Shown: piece by piece, positions 1-9,139 of the stretch | Position numbering within the stretch: the stretch's first letter is position 1 | How the letters are laid out: each line of letters opens with the position of its first letter | Source: Pseudomonas sp. MWU13-2100 | GTDB taxonomy: Bacteria; Pseudomonadota; Gammaproteobacteria; Pseudomonadales; Pseudomonadaceae | Length of the DNA stretch: 53,332 nucleotides | Assembly: GCF_023242365.1 (NCBI RefSeq) | Contig: NZ_JALLIX010000046.1 | Location: 1 to 53,332 of the forward strand | Direction: 5' to 3' | Notes under the pieces: model-generated | The model's input: the letters and a program-made list of their open reading frames with translations, nothing else | Told to the model about the DNA's origin: nothing | Databases searched by the model: none | Program-made: the position numbers and the translations under genes

Positions 1-19
1 AAGGCCCATGGACCGGGTT

Positions 20-313
20 TCATGCTCGGCCAGTCGAGGCCCACCCGGTAGCTCTGGCATTTGTCTGGCAGGGCCCAGGTAATTTGTGCGGCGCGGTGTG
101 CAGGCTGAAACGAGCGTCCTGGCCGAGCATCTGTTCGGCGGCGATATCACCGTCGGTGCTGGTGAAGTCCACCCTGTAGTTGAATAGCTGGCTCAGGCCC
201 TCGGTGCCCTCGGTGCCCTCGAAGACCAGGACGTCGAGTGGTGCCTCAAGCTTGCGAATCCAGAGTGTGTGGCGGCTGTGATCAAAGAAAGTGCATAGCG
301 GGGGGTTGAGCAT
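20..313 (-). pseudogene. VgrG N-terminal fragment (type VI secretion spike), broken
   Basis: Reading leftward from an ATG at 311-313, the product starts MLNPPLCTFFDHSRH and continues with DVLVFEGTEG and LFNYRVDFTSTDGD, which is the usual start of VgrG, the trimeric spike protein of type VI secretion. A full VgrG has several hundred residues. This frame keeps only about 75 recognisable residues, then loses VgrG character after LHTAPHK and stops at 20. Another frame stays open to the window edge but I do not recognise it. An in-frame ATG further upstream is less likely because the VgrG similarity starts at this Met. A truncated or frameshifted copy is most likely; a sequencing frameshift is possible. 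Confidence 0.6.
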
Positions 314-691
314 GTTCACGCATCCATGGCGGTAGACTCGGTCTAAACAGACCCGTGCCACCCCATCAATTCCTTTTGATACCCAAGTAAGGAAAAGTAG
401 TGACAAGCGCGAGCGCTGCTTTCTTGCTCAGCACCATGCGTGATCTCAAACGCGCATTTCTAGTCCCCTAAACACCACAGGGAAGTTTCCGATCAACTTA
501 GAGAAACGACCTACATCCGACTTACAATGTTTCACTACAGAAATAGACAGCCGCCATTTGCATCCACTTGACTGGAGTTTCGAGGGATTATTATTTGACT
601 GACGAACATTGAGTCGAGCGCTCTATGCCGCGCTTCAAGAAAGCACTACCATCGAAAAGCCATTACCCACGCCCCCCACCAGAGAGGAAAC
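314..691. other. Intergenic region between the vgrG fragment and the patatin gene
   Basis: This stretch separates two divergent genes. Its middle is AT-richer than the flanking genes. No convincing promoter pair, repeat or RNA structure was found. A ribosome-binding sequence (GAGAGGAAAC) lies directly before the patatin ATG. Confidence 0.4.
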
Positions 692-1822
692 ATGGAGTCT
701 CCTGCAATCTCGATTGGCCCGCGTTCGGACTATGCCCTTGCCCTCTCCGGCGGCGGCGTTCGAGCCATGGCGTTTCATCTCGGCGTGCTCAAATACCTCG
801 CCGAACAACAGGCCCTGGAACGGCTCACGCAGATTTCCACGGTGTCCGGCGGCAGCTTGCTGGTGGGCCTGATGCTCCACGAAAATCACGGCCAATGGCC
901 CGACTCCGCGATTTTCCTGCAGCGCATCTACCCCGCCCTGCAAACCAAGCTGTGCTCACGCAGCCTGCTTTGGAGTGCCTTGCGCCAGCTGCTCAACCCG
1001 CTGAATTGGCGCTTCCTGCTGTCCCGGGCCAACCTGCTGGCCCTGGCCCTGCAAAAGGACTGGGGGGTGACCGCCCTGCTGCCGGAGATCGCCGCCAGAC
1101 CCGACTGGTCGATCAACGGCACCACGGCGGAAAACGGCAAGCGCTTTCGCTTCAAGCGCAGCAATATGGGGGACTACTCCATCGGCTATGCCAGCACCAG
1201 CGGCTTCCCCCTGGCCCAGGCCCTGGCGGTATCGGCGGCGTTCCCCGGCGGCATCGGCCCGCTGTCGCTCAAGACCCGCCGTTTCCAGTGGATGCGGCGC
1301 GAGTGGGAAGCCCCGCCGCACAGCGCCGTCGAGGTGCGACTGCCGTTCAGGAAGCTGCGGCTCTACGACGGTGGCGTCTACGACAACCTCGGCCTGGAAC
1401 CTTTTTTCGACGCGGCGACCGGACAGACCAAGCGCTACGAGTACCCGATCATTGTCTCGGACGCCGGCGCGCCATTGCGGCCGGGGTTTGATGCCGGGGT
1501 GCTGAGTCCCTGGCGACTCAAGCGCCTGGCCGACATCATGTCCGACCAGACCCGCGCGCTACGTGGCCGGACCTTTGTCGAATACCTGAAGAAAGCCCCG
1601 GGGCGTGGCGGTTACCTGAGTATCGCCAGCGCCCTGGTCGAGCCGGTCAAAGGCAGCGATGCGGCCTTTGCCGCGGGTTTCCCCACCACCCTGAATCGCC
1701 TCGAACCCGAGGTGTTCGAACGGATCGCCCGACATGGCTACGCCGTGGCGCAAGCGACCGACCGCGAGTACCCACTGCTGCCCCTGGTCGCGAAAACGCC
1801 GGAGCCCCTCGTGCTCTCATGA
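692..1822 (+). CDS. Patatin-like phospholipase
   Basis: A 376-residue protein of the patatin family, serine lipid acyl hydrolases with a Ser-Asp dyad. Near the N-terminus is the oxyanion-hole motif GGGVRA (about residues 20-25). The nucleophile elbow is VSGGS with Ser near residue 52; this is the GXSXG box with Val-Ser-Gly-Gly. The second catalytic motif is YDGGVYDN near residue 226. There is no signal peptide. GAGAGGAAAC just before the ATG supports this start. Proximity to a vgrG remnant raises the possibility of a type VI lipase effector, but no secretion adaptor is visible, so a housekeeping lipase is equally possible. Confidence 0.8.
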   Translation: MESPAISIGPRSDYALALSGGGVRAMAFHLGVLKYLAEQQALERLTQISTVSGGSLLVGLMLHENHGQWPDSAIFLQRIYPALQTKLCSRSLLWSALRQLLNPLNWRFLLSRANLLALALQKDWGVTALLPEIAARPDWSINGTTAENGKRFRFKRSNMGDYSIGYASTSGFPLAQALAVSAAFPGGIGPLSLKTRRFQWMRREWEAPPHSAVEVRLPFRKLRLYDGGVYDNLGLEPFFDAATGQTKRYEYPIIVSDAGAPLRPGFDAGVLSPWRLKRLADIMSDQTRALRGRTFVEYLKKAPGRGGYLSIASALVEPVKGSDAAFAAGFPTTLNRLEPEVFERIARHGYAVAQATDREYPLLPLVAKTPEPLVLS

Positions 1823-1833
1823 ACCCGCGCCTG

Positions 1834-2715
1834 TCAGGGCAGCGCCAGCACGCCCAGGCTGGCACTGACCACCAGAGCGGTGCCGACAAACTGCATCGGG
1901 ATCATCGGCTGAGCCAGCACCACATAACCGGCCAGGGCACCCACCGCCGGTTCGGCACTCATCAGGATGCCAAACGAAGACGCCGGCATCCGCCGCAAGG
2001 CAACCATCTCCAGGCCATAAGGCAGCAACGGCACGAACAAGGCCAATCCCACGCAGCTGGCGATCTGCAACAACGGCAGGTGACCACCGCTCTGCCAAAG
2101 TCCCAGGGGCGTGGCAATCAGGGCGGCGGCCAACAGCGAGACCGACAGACCTTCAAAACCCTGGAACAACCGACCGACCTTTTTCATCATCAGGATATAA
2201 GCCGCCCACCCCGCCGCCGCCCCCAATGCCAGCAGCAAGCCCATCGGGTCGCTCACCCAGCCATCTTCGTTGCGCGCCAACAGCAACACCCCGGTCACGG
2301 CCAGCAGCGGCCAGATCAAGGCCCGCCAGCTGCGGACCCCGAGGCTGGCCACCAGCAATGGACCGAGAAACTCGATGGCGATCGCCAAGCCCAGTGGAAT
2401 GCGCTGGATCGCCGCGAAGAAGCAGCTGGTCATCACCGCCATCGCCAGGCCAAGGCTCCCGGCGGCCAGCCAGCGTGACAGCGAAAACCTGTGCAGCGGT
2501 GGCCGCACCAGCAGCGCGAGAATCGCCGCCGCCCAGCACAGGCGCAACCAGGTGGTACTGAACGTGCCATAGGTCTCCATGGTCGGCGTTGCCAGCGCCG
2601 CGCCGAACTGAACCAGGAGCATGGACAACACGCAGAGCATGGCCGCCCACAACAGCGCTCGGCGATGGGTCCTGCCGGTATCAGGGAGCGGTAGACCGGT
2701 GGCATTTTCCTGCAT
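1834..2715 (-). CDS. EamA/DMT-family exporter, RhtA-like
   Basis: A 293-residue inner-membrane protein with about ten hydrophobic segments arranged as two EamA repeats. It ends in the typical block with SSFGILMSAEPAVGALAGY and a final helix. This block and the length resemble RhtA-type threonine/homoserine exporters. Substrate cannot be read from sequence. It is divergent from a LysR gene at 2810, a usual pairing in which the LysR protein controls the exporter. A good Shine-Dalgarno (GGAGACTTC on the minus strand) precedes the ATG. Confidence 0.8.
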   Translation of the reverse strand: MQENATGLPLPDTGRTHRRALLWAAMLCVLSMLLVQFGAALATPTMETYGTFSTTWLRLCWAAAILALLVRPPLHRFSLSRWLAAGSLGLAMAVMTSCFFAAIQRIPLGLAIAIEFLGPLLVASLGVRSWRALIWPLLAVTGVLLLARNEDGWVSDPMGLLLALGAAAGWAAYILMMKKVGRLFQGFEGLSVSLLAAALIATPLGLWQSGGHLPLLQIASCVGLALFVPLLPYGLEMVALRRMPASSFGILMSAEPAVGALAGYVVLAQPMIPMQFVGTALVVSASLGVLALP

Positions 2716-2809
2716 GCTGAAGTCTCCTTTGAAGGTCGAACCATCCTAGCCAGTCGCACAGACTTCAAATAAGCTGATATTTCTTATCCCGACTTCACAG
2801 ATATTGATA

Positions 2810-3727
2810 ATGCGCGATCTCGACAGCAGCCTGCTACGAACCTTCGTCACCGTCGCCGAAACCGGTGCGGTGGGCGCTGCCGCCCTGCGCCTGGCGCGCA
2901 CCCAGGCGGCGGTCAGCATGCAGTTGCGGCGCCTGGAAGACGACCTCGAACGCCGCCTGTTCGACCGCTCGCCCCGGGGCCTGCGACTGACCGAAGCCGG
3001 CCACCTGCTGCTGCCTTACGCCCATAGTATCCTTGGCGCCGGGACCGATGCCCGACGGGCCTTGTCCGCTAGCCAGATCGCTGGCAGCGTGCGTTTGGGT
3101 CTGCTCGAGGACATCGCGGTGGGCAGCCTGCCCCGGGCGTTGCGGCGCTTTTCCGCAGCCTATCCGCACATTTCCCTGGAAATCGTGATCGACAGCAGCG
3201 CGGCCATGTCCGCCAAGTTGGCGGATGGCACCCTGGATGTGATCGTCGGCGACGCTTCGGCGATCAATGCCCAGCCCCAGGCCTGCTGGACCCAGTCGCT
3301 GTTCTGGGTCGGCGCCCGCGGCCTGACCCTGCCCGCTGACCTGAGCTCCCAGAGCCTGCCCCTGGTGACCTTCGGCGGTGGCTGCCTGTGGCATGGCCAG
3401 GTGGTGAAAATCCTCAAGCGGGCGAACATCCCCTGGCGCGTGGTCTGCAGCAGCACCAGCTTGCCGGCGGTGCAGTCGGCGGTCGAGGCCGGCTTGGGCA
3501 TCACGGTGTTGCTGGAAGGCAATATCCGCAGCGAAAGCATGCGCGTGCTGGGCCCGGCCGATGGCCTGCCGGCGCCGCCGATCGTCGATTTCGCCCTCTA
3601 TGTCCGCCGGGTGCCGGCGATCCAGGCCGCGGCAGTCCAGGCCCTGCAGAGCTTTCTCGGCGAAGAGCTGAATATCATCATGCCGCGCACGGCACAAACG
3701 ACAGAGATCGTCCTGCAAGCCCAATGA
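2810..3727 (+). CDS. LysR-family transcriptional regulator
   Basis: A 305-residue LysR-type regulator. The N-terminal winged helix is clear: LDSSLLRTFVTVAETGAVGAA, then the recognition segment TQAAVSMQLRRLEDDL and the wing LFDRSPRGLRLTEAG. The rest is the two-lobed inducer-binding domain, with the usual SVRLGLLEDIAVG start. An in-frame TTG lies six bases upstream; the ATG at 2810 is preferred. It is divergent from the EamA exporter gene, the most likely target. Inducer unknown. Confidence 0.85.
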   Translation: MRDLDSSLLRTFVTVAETGAVGAAALRLARTQAAVSMQLRRLEDDLERRLFDRSPRGLRLTEAGHLLLPYAHSILGAGTDARRALSASQIAGSVRLGLLEDIAVGSLPRALRRFSAAYPHISLEIVIDSSAAMSAKLADGTLDVIVGDASAINAQPQACWTQSLFWVGARGLTLPADLSSQSLPLVTFGGGCLWHGQVVKILKRANIPWRVVCSSTSLPAVQSAVEAGLGITVLLEGNIRSESMRVLGPADGLPAPPIVDFALYVRRVPAIQAAAVQALQSFLGEELNIIMPRTAQTTEIVLQAQ

Positions 3728-3841
3728 GCGCCCGCCCCTGGGACGTCATCCGAGGCACGGCAAAGAGCAGATAGATGTTTACAGCAATCTATAACCTGAA
3801 GGATGCTAGGCAGACCACCGCATTCCTTCAGGAGCCCCATC

Positions 3842-4432
3842 ATGCCCCGCGTCTCGCGCAAACAGGCCGAACTCAACCGCGAAAGCATCACCGACGCCGC
3901 CGCGCGGCTGTTCCGTGAGCGCGGCCTGAAAGGCCTGAGCCTGGTCGAGGTGATGGGCGCCGCGGGTCTGACCCATGGCGGTTTCTATGGGCATTTCGAG
4001 TCCAAGGAGGCCCTGGCCGCGGAAGCGTGCAGCCGCAGTTTCCAGCAGACGGAGGAGCGCTGGCAGCAAACAGCCGAGACCCTGGGTCATGGCGAGCAAG
4101 CGCGCCAGGCTATCGTCGAGCGCTACCTCAGCAGCGCACATCGCGACACGCCCGGCGAAGGTTGCCCGGTGGCGGCCTTCTGCGGCGACCTGGCCCATGA
4201 AGACCAGGACAGCGAACTGCGCCGCAACTACGTCAAGGGCCTGGAAGCCCTGCTCGACACCTACAGTTCACTGCTGGATGCCAAGGATCCGCATGTCCGG
4301 CAAAAAGCCCTGGTGCAGCAGGCGCTGCTGGTCGGCGCCCTGACCCTGGCCCGCTCGACCCGGGGCCAGGCGCTATCGGACGAGTTCCTCGACGCTGCCA
4401 AGGCATTTCTGCTCACCGATGCGGGCGCCTAA
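3842..4432 (+). CDS. TetR-family transcriptional regulator
   Basis: A 196-residue TetR/AcrR repressor. The DNA-binding domain spans about residues 10-57, with ITDAAARLFRERGLKGLSLVEV and the signature AGLTHGGFYGHFESKEAL. The C-terminal helical ligand-binding domain contains a Cys-rich patch (GEGCPVAAFCGDLAHE) also seen in regulators of electrophile or aldehyde detoxification. The start was chosen at MPRVSRK because AGGAGCCCCATC lies directly upstream; an in-frame ATG at 3803 has no such site. No obvious target gene adjoins it; the kinase gene downstream is convergent. Confidence 0.85.
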   Translation: MPRVSRKQAELNRESITDAAARLFRERGLKGLSLVEVMGAAGLTHGGFYGHFESKEALAAEACSRSFQQTEERWQQTAETLGHGEQARQAIVERYLSSAHRDTPGEGCPVAAFCGDLAHEDQDSELRRNYVKGLEALLDTYSSLLDAKDPHVRQKALVQQALLVGALTLARSTRGQALSDEFLDAAKAFLLTDAGA

Positions 4433-4434
4433 GA

Positions 4435-5895
4435 TCAGCCCACCGCCGTCAGCTCGAAATAGAACACCGCGCCCTTGCCGGGAATCGACAGCAGGCGAAT
4501 CTGGCTGTCGTGCAATTGCAGGATGCGCCGCACAATCAGCAGCCCGAGGCCGCCGGAACGCCGGTCGCCGTCCTGATTGAACGGCCGGCGAAACAGGTTT
4601 TCCAGCAAGGTCGGGGCAATCCCCGGGCCGGTGTCGCTGACCGTGACCTGGATCTTGCCGCGCCCATGGGCCAGCGCCACCTCGATGCTGCCGCCTTCGG
4701 GAGTATGGCGCAGGGCATTGTCGATCAGGTTGGTCAGGACCCGCTCGATCATCCCCAGGTCGGCGCTGACCATCGACGCCCCACGGGGCAAGACTGCCAG
4801 CAGTTTCGACTGGCGGGTCTCGGCCATCAGCTCGAACTTCTGGAACACGTCCTGGATCAAGTCGCTGAGGGAGAAGTCCTCGACCTGCAAGCGCACCGCG
4901 CCATGCTCCAGACGCGCCAGCTCGAACAGCGCCTGGGCCAACTGCCCGACCTTGCTGCTCTGCGCCAGGGCGATCCCCAGGTAACGCCGGCGCTCATCCG
5001 GCGCCAGCACCGCATCCTTGAGGGACAGGGTTTCCAGATAACCGTGCAACGACGCCAGGGGCGTGCGCAAGTCATGGGAAATATTCGCCACCAGTTCGCG
5101 GCGGTCCTGATCGAGCTGGGTCAGGCTGCGCCACTGTTCGCCGATGCGCGTGGCCATCTGCGCAAAGCTGGCTTCCAGCACCTCGATCTCATCGCGACGT
5201 CCGGCTCCGGCCCGTGACAGCACCGGCAACTGCGCCGGCGCGGCATCGGTATCGAAATCGCGCATGGTTTCAGTCAAGCGGCGCAACGGACGGGTGATCA
5301 AGCGGAAGGCGATCAGGCCGGCGATCAGCCCCAGCAGCGCCACCAGGCTCATGGCCCACAAGGTGGTGCGCAGCACCGAACTGGCCGAAACCTGGGCCGC
5401 CAGGCGATCATGCTCTTCGCCCTGGAGGACCACGTACAGATAGCCCAGCTCCTTGCCGCCACTGCGCAAGGCCGCAGCGCTGAACACCTTGCGCCCGACA
5501 TCGCTGCGCGGGTCGTCACCGAGGATCGGCAACGGCTGGCCGTCGAGCAGCCGGCGGATTGGCGCCAGGTCGACGTGATCGCGATGCAGGTGGCCTTGCG
5601 GCGCGGCATCGCCGGTGATCTTGCCGCTGGGCGAGAGCAGATAGACTTCCACGCTCGGGTTGACGTTCATCAACTGGCCGAACAGCGCGCGGACGCCCTC
5701 CATGGTCAGTCCTTCGGTGCCCACCAGCCGGTTGTCCAGGGCAATGCTCTGGGCCAGGTCCCGGGACAGGCCCTGGACCACTTCTTTTTCGTGCATGTCG
5801 CTGGCTCGCACCTGCAACCACACCGAAGCCCCGCAACAGGCCAGCAGCAGGATGGAAAAGGCCAGGGACAGGCGCTGGGACAGGGTCAGGTTCAT
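4435..5895 (-). CDS. Sensor histidine kinase (OmpR/EnvZ class)
   Basis: A 486-residue membrane kinase. A first transmembrane helix (residues about 8-28) is followed by a periplasmic domain of about 140 residues and a second helix (about 180-200). A HAMP linker comes next. The dimerisation domain carries the phospho-acceptor His in NISHDLRTPLASL. The ATPase domain has the N box NLIDNALRHTPEGG, the G1 box SDTGPGIAP and the G2 box GGLGLLIV. It overlaps the upstream response-regulator gene by four bases, so the two form one transcription unit. The pair is divergent from msrB-dipZ-msrA, suggesting it senses envelope oxidation and controls that cluster. The signal is inferred, not shown. Confidence 0.88.
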   Translation of the reverse strand: MNLTLSQRLSLAFSILLLACCGASVWLQVRASDMHEKEVVQGLSRDLAQSIALDNRLVGTEGLTMEGVRALFGQLMNVNPSVEVYLLSPSGKITGDAAPQGHLHRDHVDLAPIRRLLDGQPLPILGDDPRSDVGRKVFSAAALRSGGKELGYLYVVLQGEEHDRLAAQVSASSVLRTTLWAMSLVALLGLIAGLIAFRLITRPLRRLTETMRDFDTDAAPAQLPVLSRAGAGRRDEIEVLEASFAQMATRIGEQWRSLTQLDQDRRELVANISHDLRTPLASLHGYLETLSLKDAVLAPDERRRYLGIALAQSSKVGQLAQALFELARLEHGAVRLQVEDFSLSDLIQDVFQKFELMAETRQSKLLAVLPRGASMVSADLGMIERVLTNLIDNALRHTPEGGSIEVALAHGRGKIQVTVSDTGPGIAPTLLENLFRRPFNQDGDRRSGGLGLLIVRRILQLHDSQIRLLSIPGKGAVFYFELTAVG

Positions 5896-6608
5896 GACGG
5901 ACGACTCACCGGCGAGAAGCGATAGCCGCGGCCCCAGACCGTGAGAATCCGTTCGGGTTGCGCCGGGTCGACTTCGATCTTGGCCCGCAGGCGATTGATA
6001 TGGGTGTTGACCGTGTGTTCATAGCCGTCGTGCTGGTAGCCCCAGACCTGGTTCAGCAGGTCCATGCGCGAATACACGGTGCCGGGGTTTTTCATGAAGA
6101 AATGCAGCAGGTCGAATTCCCGTGGGGTCAGGTCCAGGGGCTTGCCGTCGACCCGGGCTTCACGGGTCAGTGGATCGAGGCTCAGGCCGCCCTGCTCCAG
6201 GGTCCCCGCTTCGATTTTCAGGCTCTTGGCCAGGGCATCGACCCGCCGTAGCAAGGCCTTGACCCGCGCCGCCAGTTCCAGCATCGAGAACGGCTTGGCC
6301 AGGTAATCGTCGGCGCCCAGTTCCAGCCCGAGCACCCGGTGCATCTCGCTGGAGCGGGCGCTGGTGATGATGATCGGCGTGTAGCGCGCCATGGCCCGCG
6401 CTTGCCGGCAGATCTCCAGGCCATCGACGCCCGGCAGCATCAGGTCGAGGATCAGCGCATCCCAGGAACCCTTGCTCAGTTGCGCCAGGCCGAGGTTGCC
6501 GTCGGCGCAATGGGTGACCTCATAACCTTCGTCCCGCAGGTGCAGGCTCAGCAGGCCCGCCAGGTGCAGGTCATCTTCAACGATCAGAATACGCTTGGGT
6601 GAATCCAT
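5892..6608 (-). CDS. OmpR-family response regulator
   Basis: A 238-residue two-domain response regulator. The receiver domain starts RILIVEDDLHLAG and carries the phospho-acceptor Asp in LILDLMLPGVDG. The switch Thr/Ser and Lys lie in IITSARS and DYLAKPF. The C-terminal winged helix has LTPREFDLLHFFMKNPG and the recognition region EHTVNTHINRLRAKIE. Its gene is translationally coupled to the kinase gene. The 159 bp separating it from msrB would hold promoters for both directions, but I could not identify a clear operator there. Confidence 0.9.
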   Translation of the reverse strand: MDSPKRILIVEDDLHLAGLLSLHLRDEGYEVTHCADGNLGLAQLSKGSWDALILDLMLPGVDGLEICRQARAMARYTPIIITSARSSEMHRVLGLELGADDYLAKPFSMLELAARVKALLRRVDALAKSLKIEAGTLEQGGLSLDPLTREARVDGKPLDLTPREFDLLHFFMKNPGTVYSRMDLLNQVWGYQHDGYEHTVNTHINRLRAKIEVDPAQPERILTVWGRGYRFSPVSRPS

Positions 6609-6767
6609 GGGCAGCCTTCGTGCTGGTAATCGCCGGAAACGACGCCTGGATCATTGTGCCGGATCGCCAGGCAGCAATGTTCACAAATAAGTTAACTTTA
6701 CGGGAGGATTTGGCGACCCTCGCCGTCCAACAATGAAAGCCTGATCAATCACCGTGGACGCGACGCC

Positions 6768-7286
6768 ATGTCCTCCAGAAGACGCTTTCTTGTTTCCAGT
6801 GCCGCCACCCTGCTCGCCGCCGGCCTTTTCGACTGGCGCGCCGTGGGTGCCACCTTCGGCAGCGGCAGCCGCTCGGCCGATAGCGGCGAAACCTTCGAAG
6901 TCAGCCATACCGACGCCGAGTGGAAAGCCATGCTCAGCGCCGAGCAGTATGAAGTGCTGCGCCACGAAGGCACCGAGCGGCCCTACAGCAGTGCCCTCAA
7001 CGAGGAGCACCGCGACGGTGTGTTCGCCTGTGCCGGCTGCCGCCTGGCGCTGTTTTCCTCGGCCGCCAAGTACGACAGCCACACCGGCTGGCCGAGCTTC
7101 ACCGCACCGCTGGAAAGCGCCGTGGCCACCCGTCGCGACACCTCCTTCGGCGTCTCCCGGACCGAAGTGCATTGCCACCGTTGCGGCGGCCACCTGGGCC
7201 ATGTGTTCCCCGACGGACCGCCGCCCACCGGCCTGCGCTACTGCATGAACGGTGTCGCCATGACCTTCGCCCCTGGCGCGGCCTGA
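6768..7286 (+). CDS. msrB: Peptide-methionine (R)-S-oxide reductase, exported MsrB
   Basis: A 172-residue MsrB, which reduces methionine-R-sulfoxide in proteins. The N-terminus MSSRRRFLVSSAATLLAAG is a twin-arginine-type signal, so the enzyme acts outside the cytoplasm. Zinc-binding pairs are CAGC (Cys88, Cys91) and CHRC (Cys136, Cys139). The catalytic Cys is in RYCMNG (Cys159). The conserved core YDSHTGWPSF is intact. It is first in a three-gene cluster with a DipZ-like thiol reductant carrier and MsrA, which together repair both sulfoxide stereoisomers. The start matches the signal peptide, though the ribosome site is weak. Confidence 0.93.
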   Translation: MSSRRRFLVSSAATLLAAGLFDWRAVGATFGSGSRSADSGETFEVSHTDAEWKAMLSAEQYEVLRHEGTERPYSSALNEEHRDGVFACAGCRLALFSSAAKYDSHTGWPSFTAPLESAVATRRDTSFGVSRTEVHCHRCGGHLGHVFPDGPPPTGLRYCMNGVAMTFAPGAA

Positions 7287-7313
7287 TTCCCACGTTGCAA
7301 CAAGGACTCCATC

Positions 7314-9119
7314 ATGTTCCTGCTTATCCTGGCCTACCTCGGCGGTCTTCTGACCATCCTCAGCCCCTGCATCCTGCCGGTGCTGCCGTTCGTCTTCGCC
7401 CGCTCCGGCGAGCCGTTTCGGCGCAGCGGCCTGCCCTTGCTCTGTGGCATGGCCCTGACCTTCGCCCTGGTCGCCACCCTGGCGGCGGTCGGCGGTGGCT
7501 GGGTGGTGCAGGCCAACCAGTACGGCCGTTGGCTGGCCCTGGCGCTGATGGCGTTTTTTGCTATTACCCTGCTGTTCCCGCACCTGGCCGAGCGCCTGAC
7601 CCAACCGTTGGTGGCCGCCGGTGACCGGCTGTCGCGCTCGGCGCAAAGCCATGATGGCTCGCCCAGCGCGCGCTCGTCCTTTGTGCTGGGCATCGCCACC
7701 GGCCTGTTGTGGGCACCCTGCGCCGGACCGATCCTCGGCCTGATCCTGACCGGCGCCGCCCTGCAAGGCGCGAACATCGGCACCACCTTGCTGTTGCTGG
7801 CCTATGCCGCCGGTGCCGCGACCTCCCTGGCCGGCGCGCTGCTGGTGGGCGGCAAGTTGTTCAATGCGATGAAGCGCAACCTCGGCACCGGCCAATGGCT
7901 GCGTCGAGGATTGGGCGCGGCCATGCTGATCGGTGTGGTCGCCATCGGCCTGGGCCTGGACACCGGTATCCTGACCCGGGTATCCACGGTGGCCACCTCG
8001 GGCCTCGAGCAGAAACTGCTCGACAACCTGACACAGAAGAAAACCCCGGACCAAGGCGGCGCGATGATGGCGGCTGTAAACAGTGACGCCGGCCAACCCG
8101 CCGGCAGCATGATGGCCATGGCGGCCAAAACTGGCGGTGCGGAACGGGCGCTGCCGGTGGAAGGCAGCCTGCCGGACCTGTCGGGCGCCGTGCAGTGGCT
8201 CAATTCCGCGCCGCTGAGCGCCGCCGAACTCAAGGGCAAAGTGGTGCTGATCGACTTCTGGACCTACTCCTGCATCAACTGCCTGCGCAGCCTGCCCTAC
8301 GTCAACGCCTGGGCGCAGAAGTACCACGACCAGGGCCTGGTGGTGATCGGCGTGCATGCGCCGGAATTCGCCTTCGAACGCGATATCGACAACGTCCGCC
8401 AGGCCGTGGGCAAGCTGGGCATCCAGTACCCGGTGGCCATCGACAACAACTATGCGATCTGGCGCGGCTTCAACAACCAGTATTGGCCCGCCCACTACTT
8501 CGTCGATGCCCAGGGCCGCGTGCGTTATCACCACTTCGGTGAAGGCGACTATGAAGGTTCCGAACAGGTGATCCAGCAACTGCTGAAAGAAGCCGGCCAG
8601 CAGAATGTCTCCGGCGGCATGGTCAGTGCCCAGGCCCAGGGCGTGATGCAGGCCGCCGACGAAGCCGAAGTGAAATCGCCGGAAACCTACCTGGGTTATG
8701 ACCGCGCCGAGAACTTCGCTTCGCCGGGCGAGCAGGTGGCGGACCAATCGAAAAACTACGCGGCGCCAAAACAGCCGGCCTTGAACCAGTGGGGCCTGGA
8801 CGGCCAATGGACCGCCCATGCCGAGCAGGTGACGCTCAACCAGGCCCCAGGCCAGGTGGTCTACCGCTTCCATGCCCGTGACCTGCACCTGGTACTGGGT
8901 CCGGGCGCGGATGGCAAGCCGGTGCGCTTCAAGGTGCGTATCGACGGCGCGACGCCCGGCGCCAACCACGGCACCGACACCGACGCCAACGGCGAAGGCA
9001 TGGTGACTGAACAGCGCCTGTACCAACTGGTCCGTCAGGCCGGAGACGTCAGCGAACATACCTTCTCCATTGAGTTTCTCGATCCCGGCGTACAAGCCTA
9101 CGCCTTTACCTTCGGTTGA
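7314..9119 (+). CDS. DipZ-like CcdA/thioredoxin-domain membrane protein
   Basis: A 601-residue fusion. Residues 1 to about 225 form a CcdA/DsbD-type transporter with six membrane segments and the paired cysteine motifs SPCILPVLPF and WAPCAGP. A linker leads to a periplasmic TlpA/thioredoxin domain with the redox motif CINC (Cys320, Cys323), inside WTYSCINCLRSLPY. A C-terminal beta-rich domain (from about residue 470) is typical of DipZ. It most likely passes electrons from cytoplasmic thioredoxin across the membrane to the exported MsrB and MsrA encoded on each side. The gene follows msrB by 27 bp with a good AAGGACTCC ribosome site. Confidence 0.9.
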   Translation: MFLLILAYLGGLLTILSPCILPVLPFVFARSGEPFRRSGLPLLCGMALTFALVATLAAVGGGWVVQANQYGRWLALALMAFFAITLLFPHLAERLTQPLVAAGDRLSRSAQSHDGSPSARSSFVLGIATGLLWAPCAGPILGLILTGAALQGANIGTTLLLLAYAAGAATSLAGALLVGGKLFNAMKRNLGTGQWLRRGLGAAMLIGVVAIGLGLDTGILTRVSTVATSGLEQKLLDNLTQKKTPDQGGAMMAAVNSDAGQPAGSMMAMAAKTGGAERALPVEGSLPDLSGAVQWLNSAPLSAAELKGKVVLIDFWTYSCINCLRSLPYVNAWAQKYHDQGLVVIGVHAPEFAFERDIDNVRQAVGKLGIQYPVAIDNNYAIWRGFNNQYWPAHYFVDAQGRVRYHHFGEGDYEGSEQVIQQLLKEAGQQNVSGGMVSAQAQGVMQAADEAEVKSPETYLGYDRAENFASPGEQVADQSKNYAAPKQPALNQWGLDGQWTAHAEQVTLNQAPGQVVYRFHARDLHLVLGPGADGKPVRFKVRIDGATPGANHGTDTDANGEGMVTEQRLYQLVRQAGDVSEHTFSIEFLDPGVQAYAFTFG

Positions 9120-9139
9120 TCGCCACGAGGATGAACACG

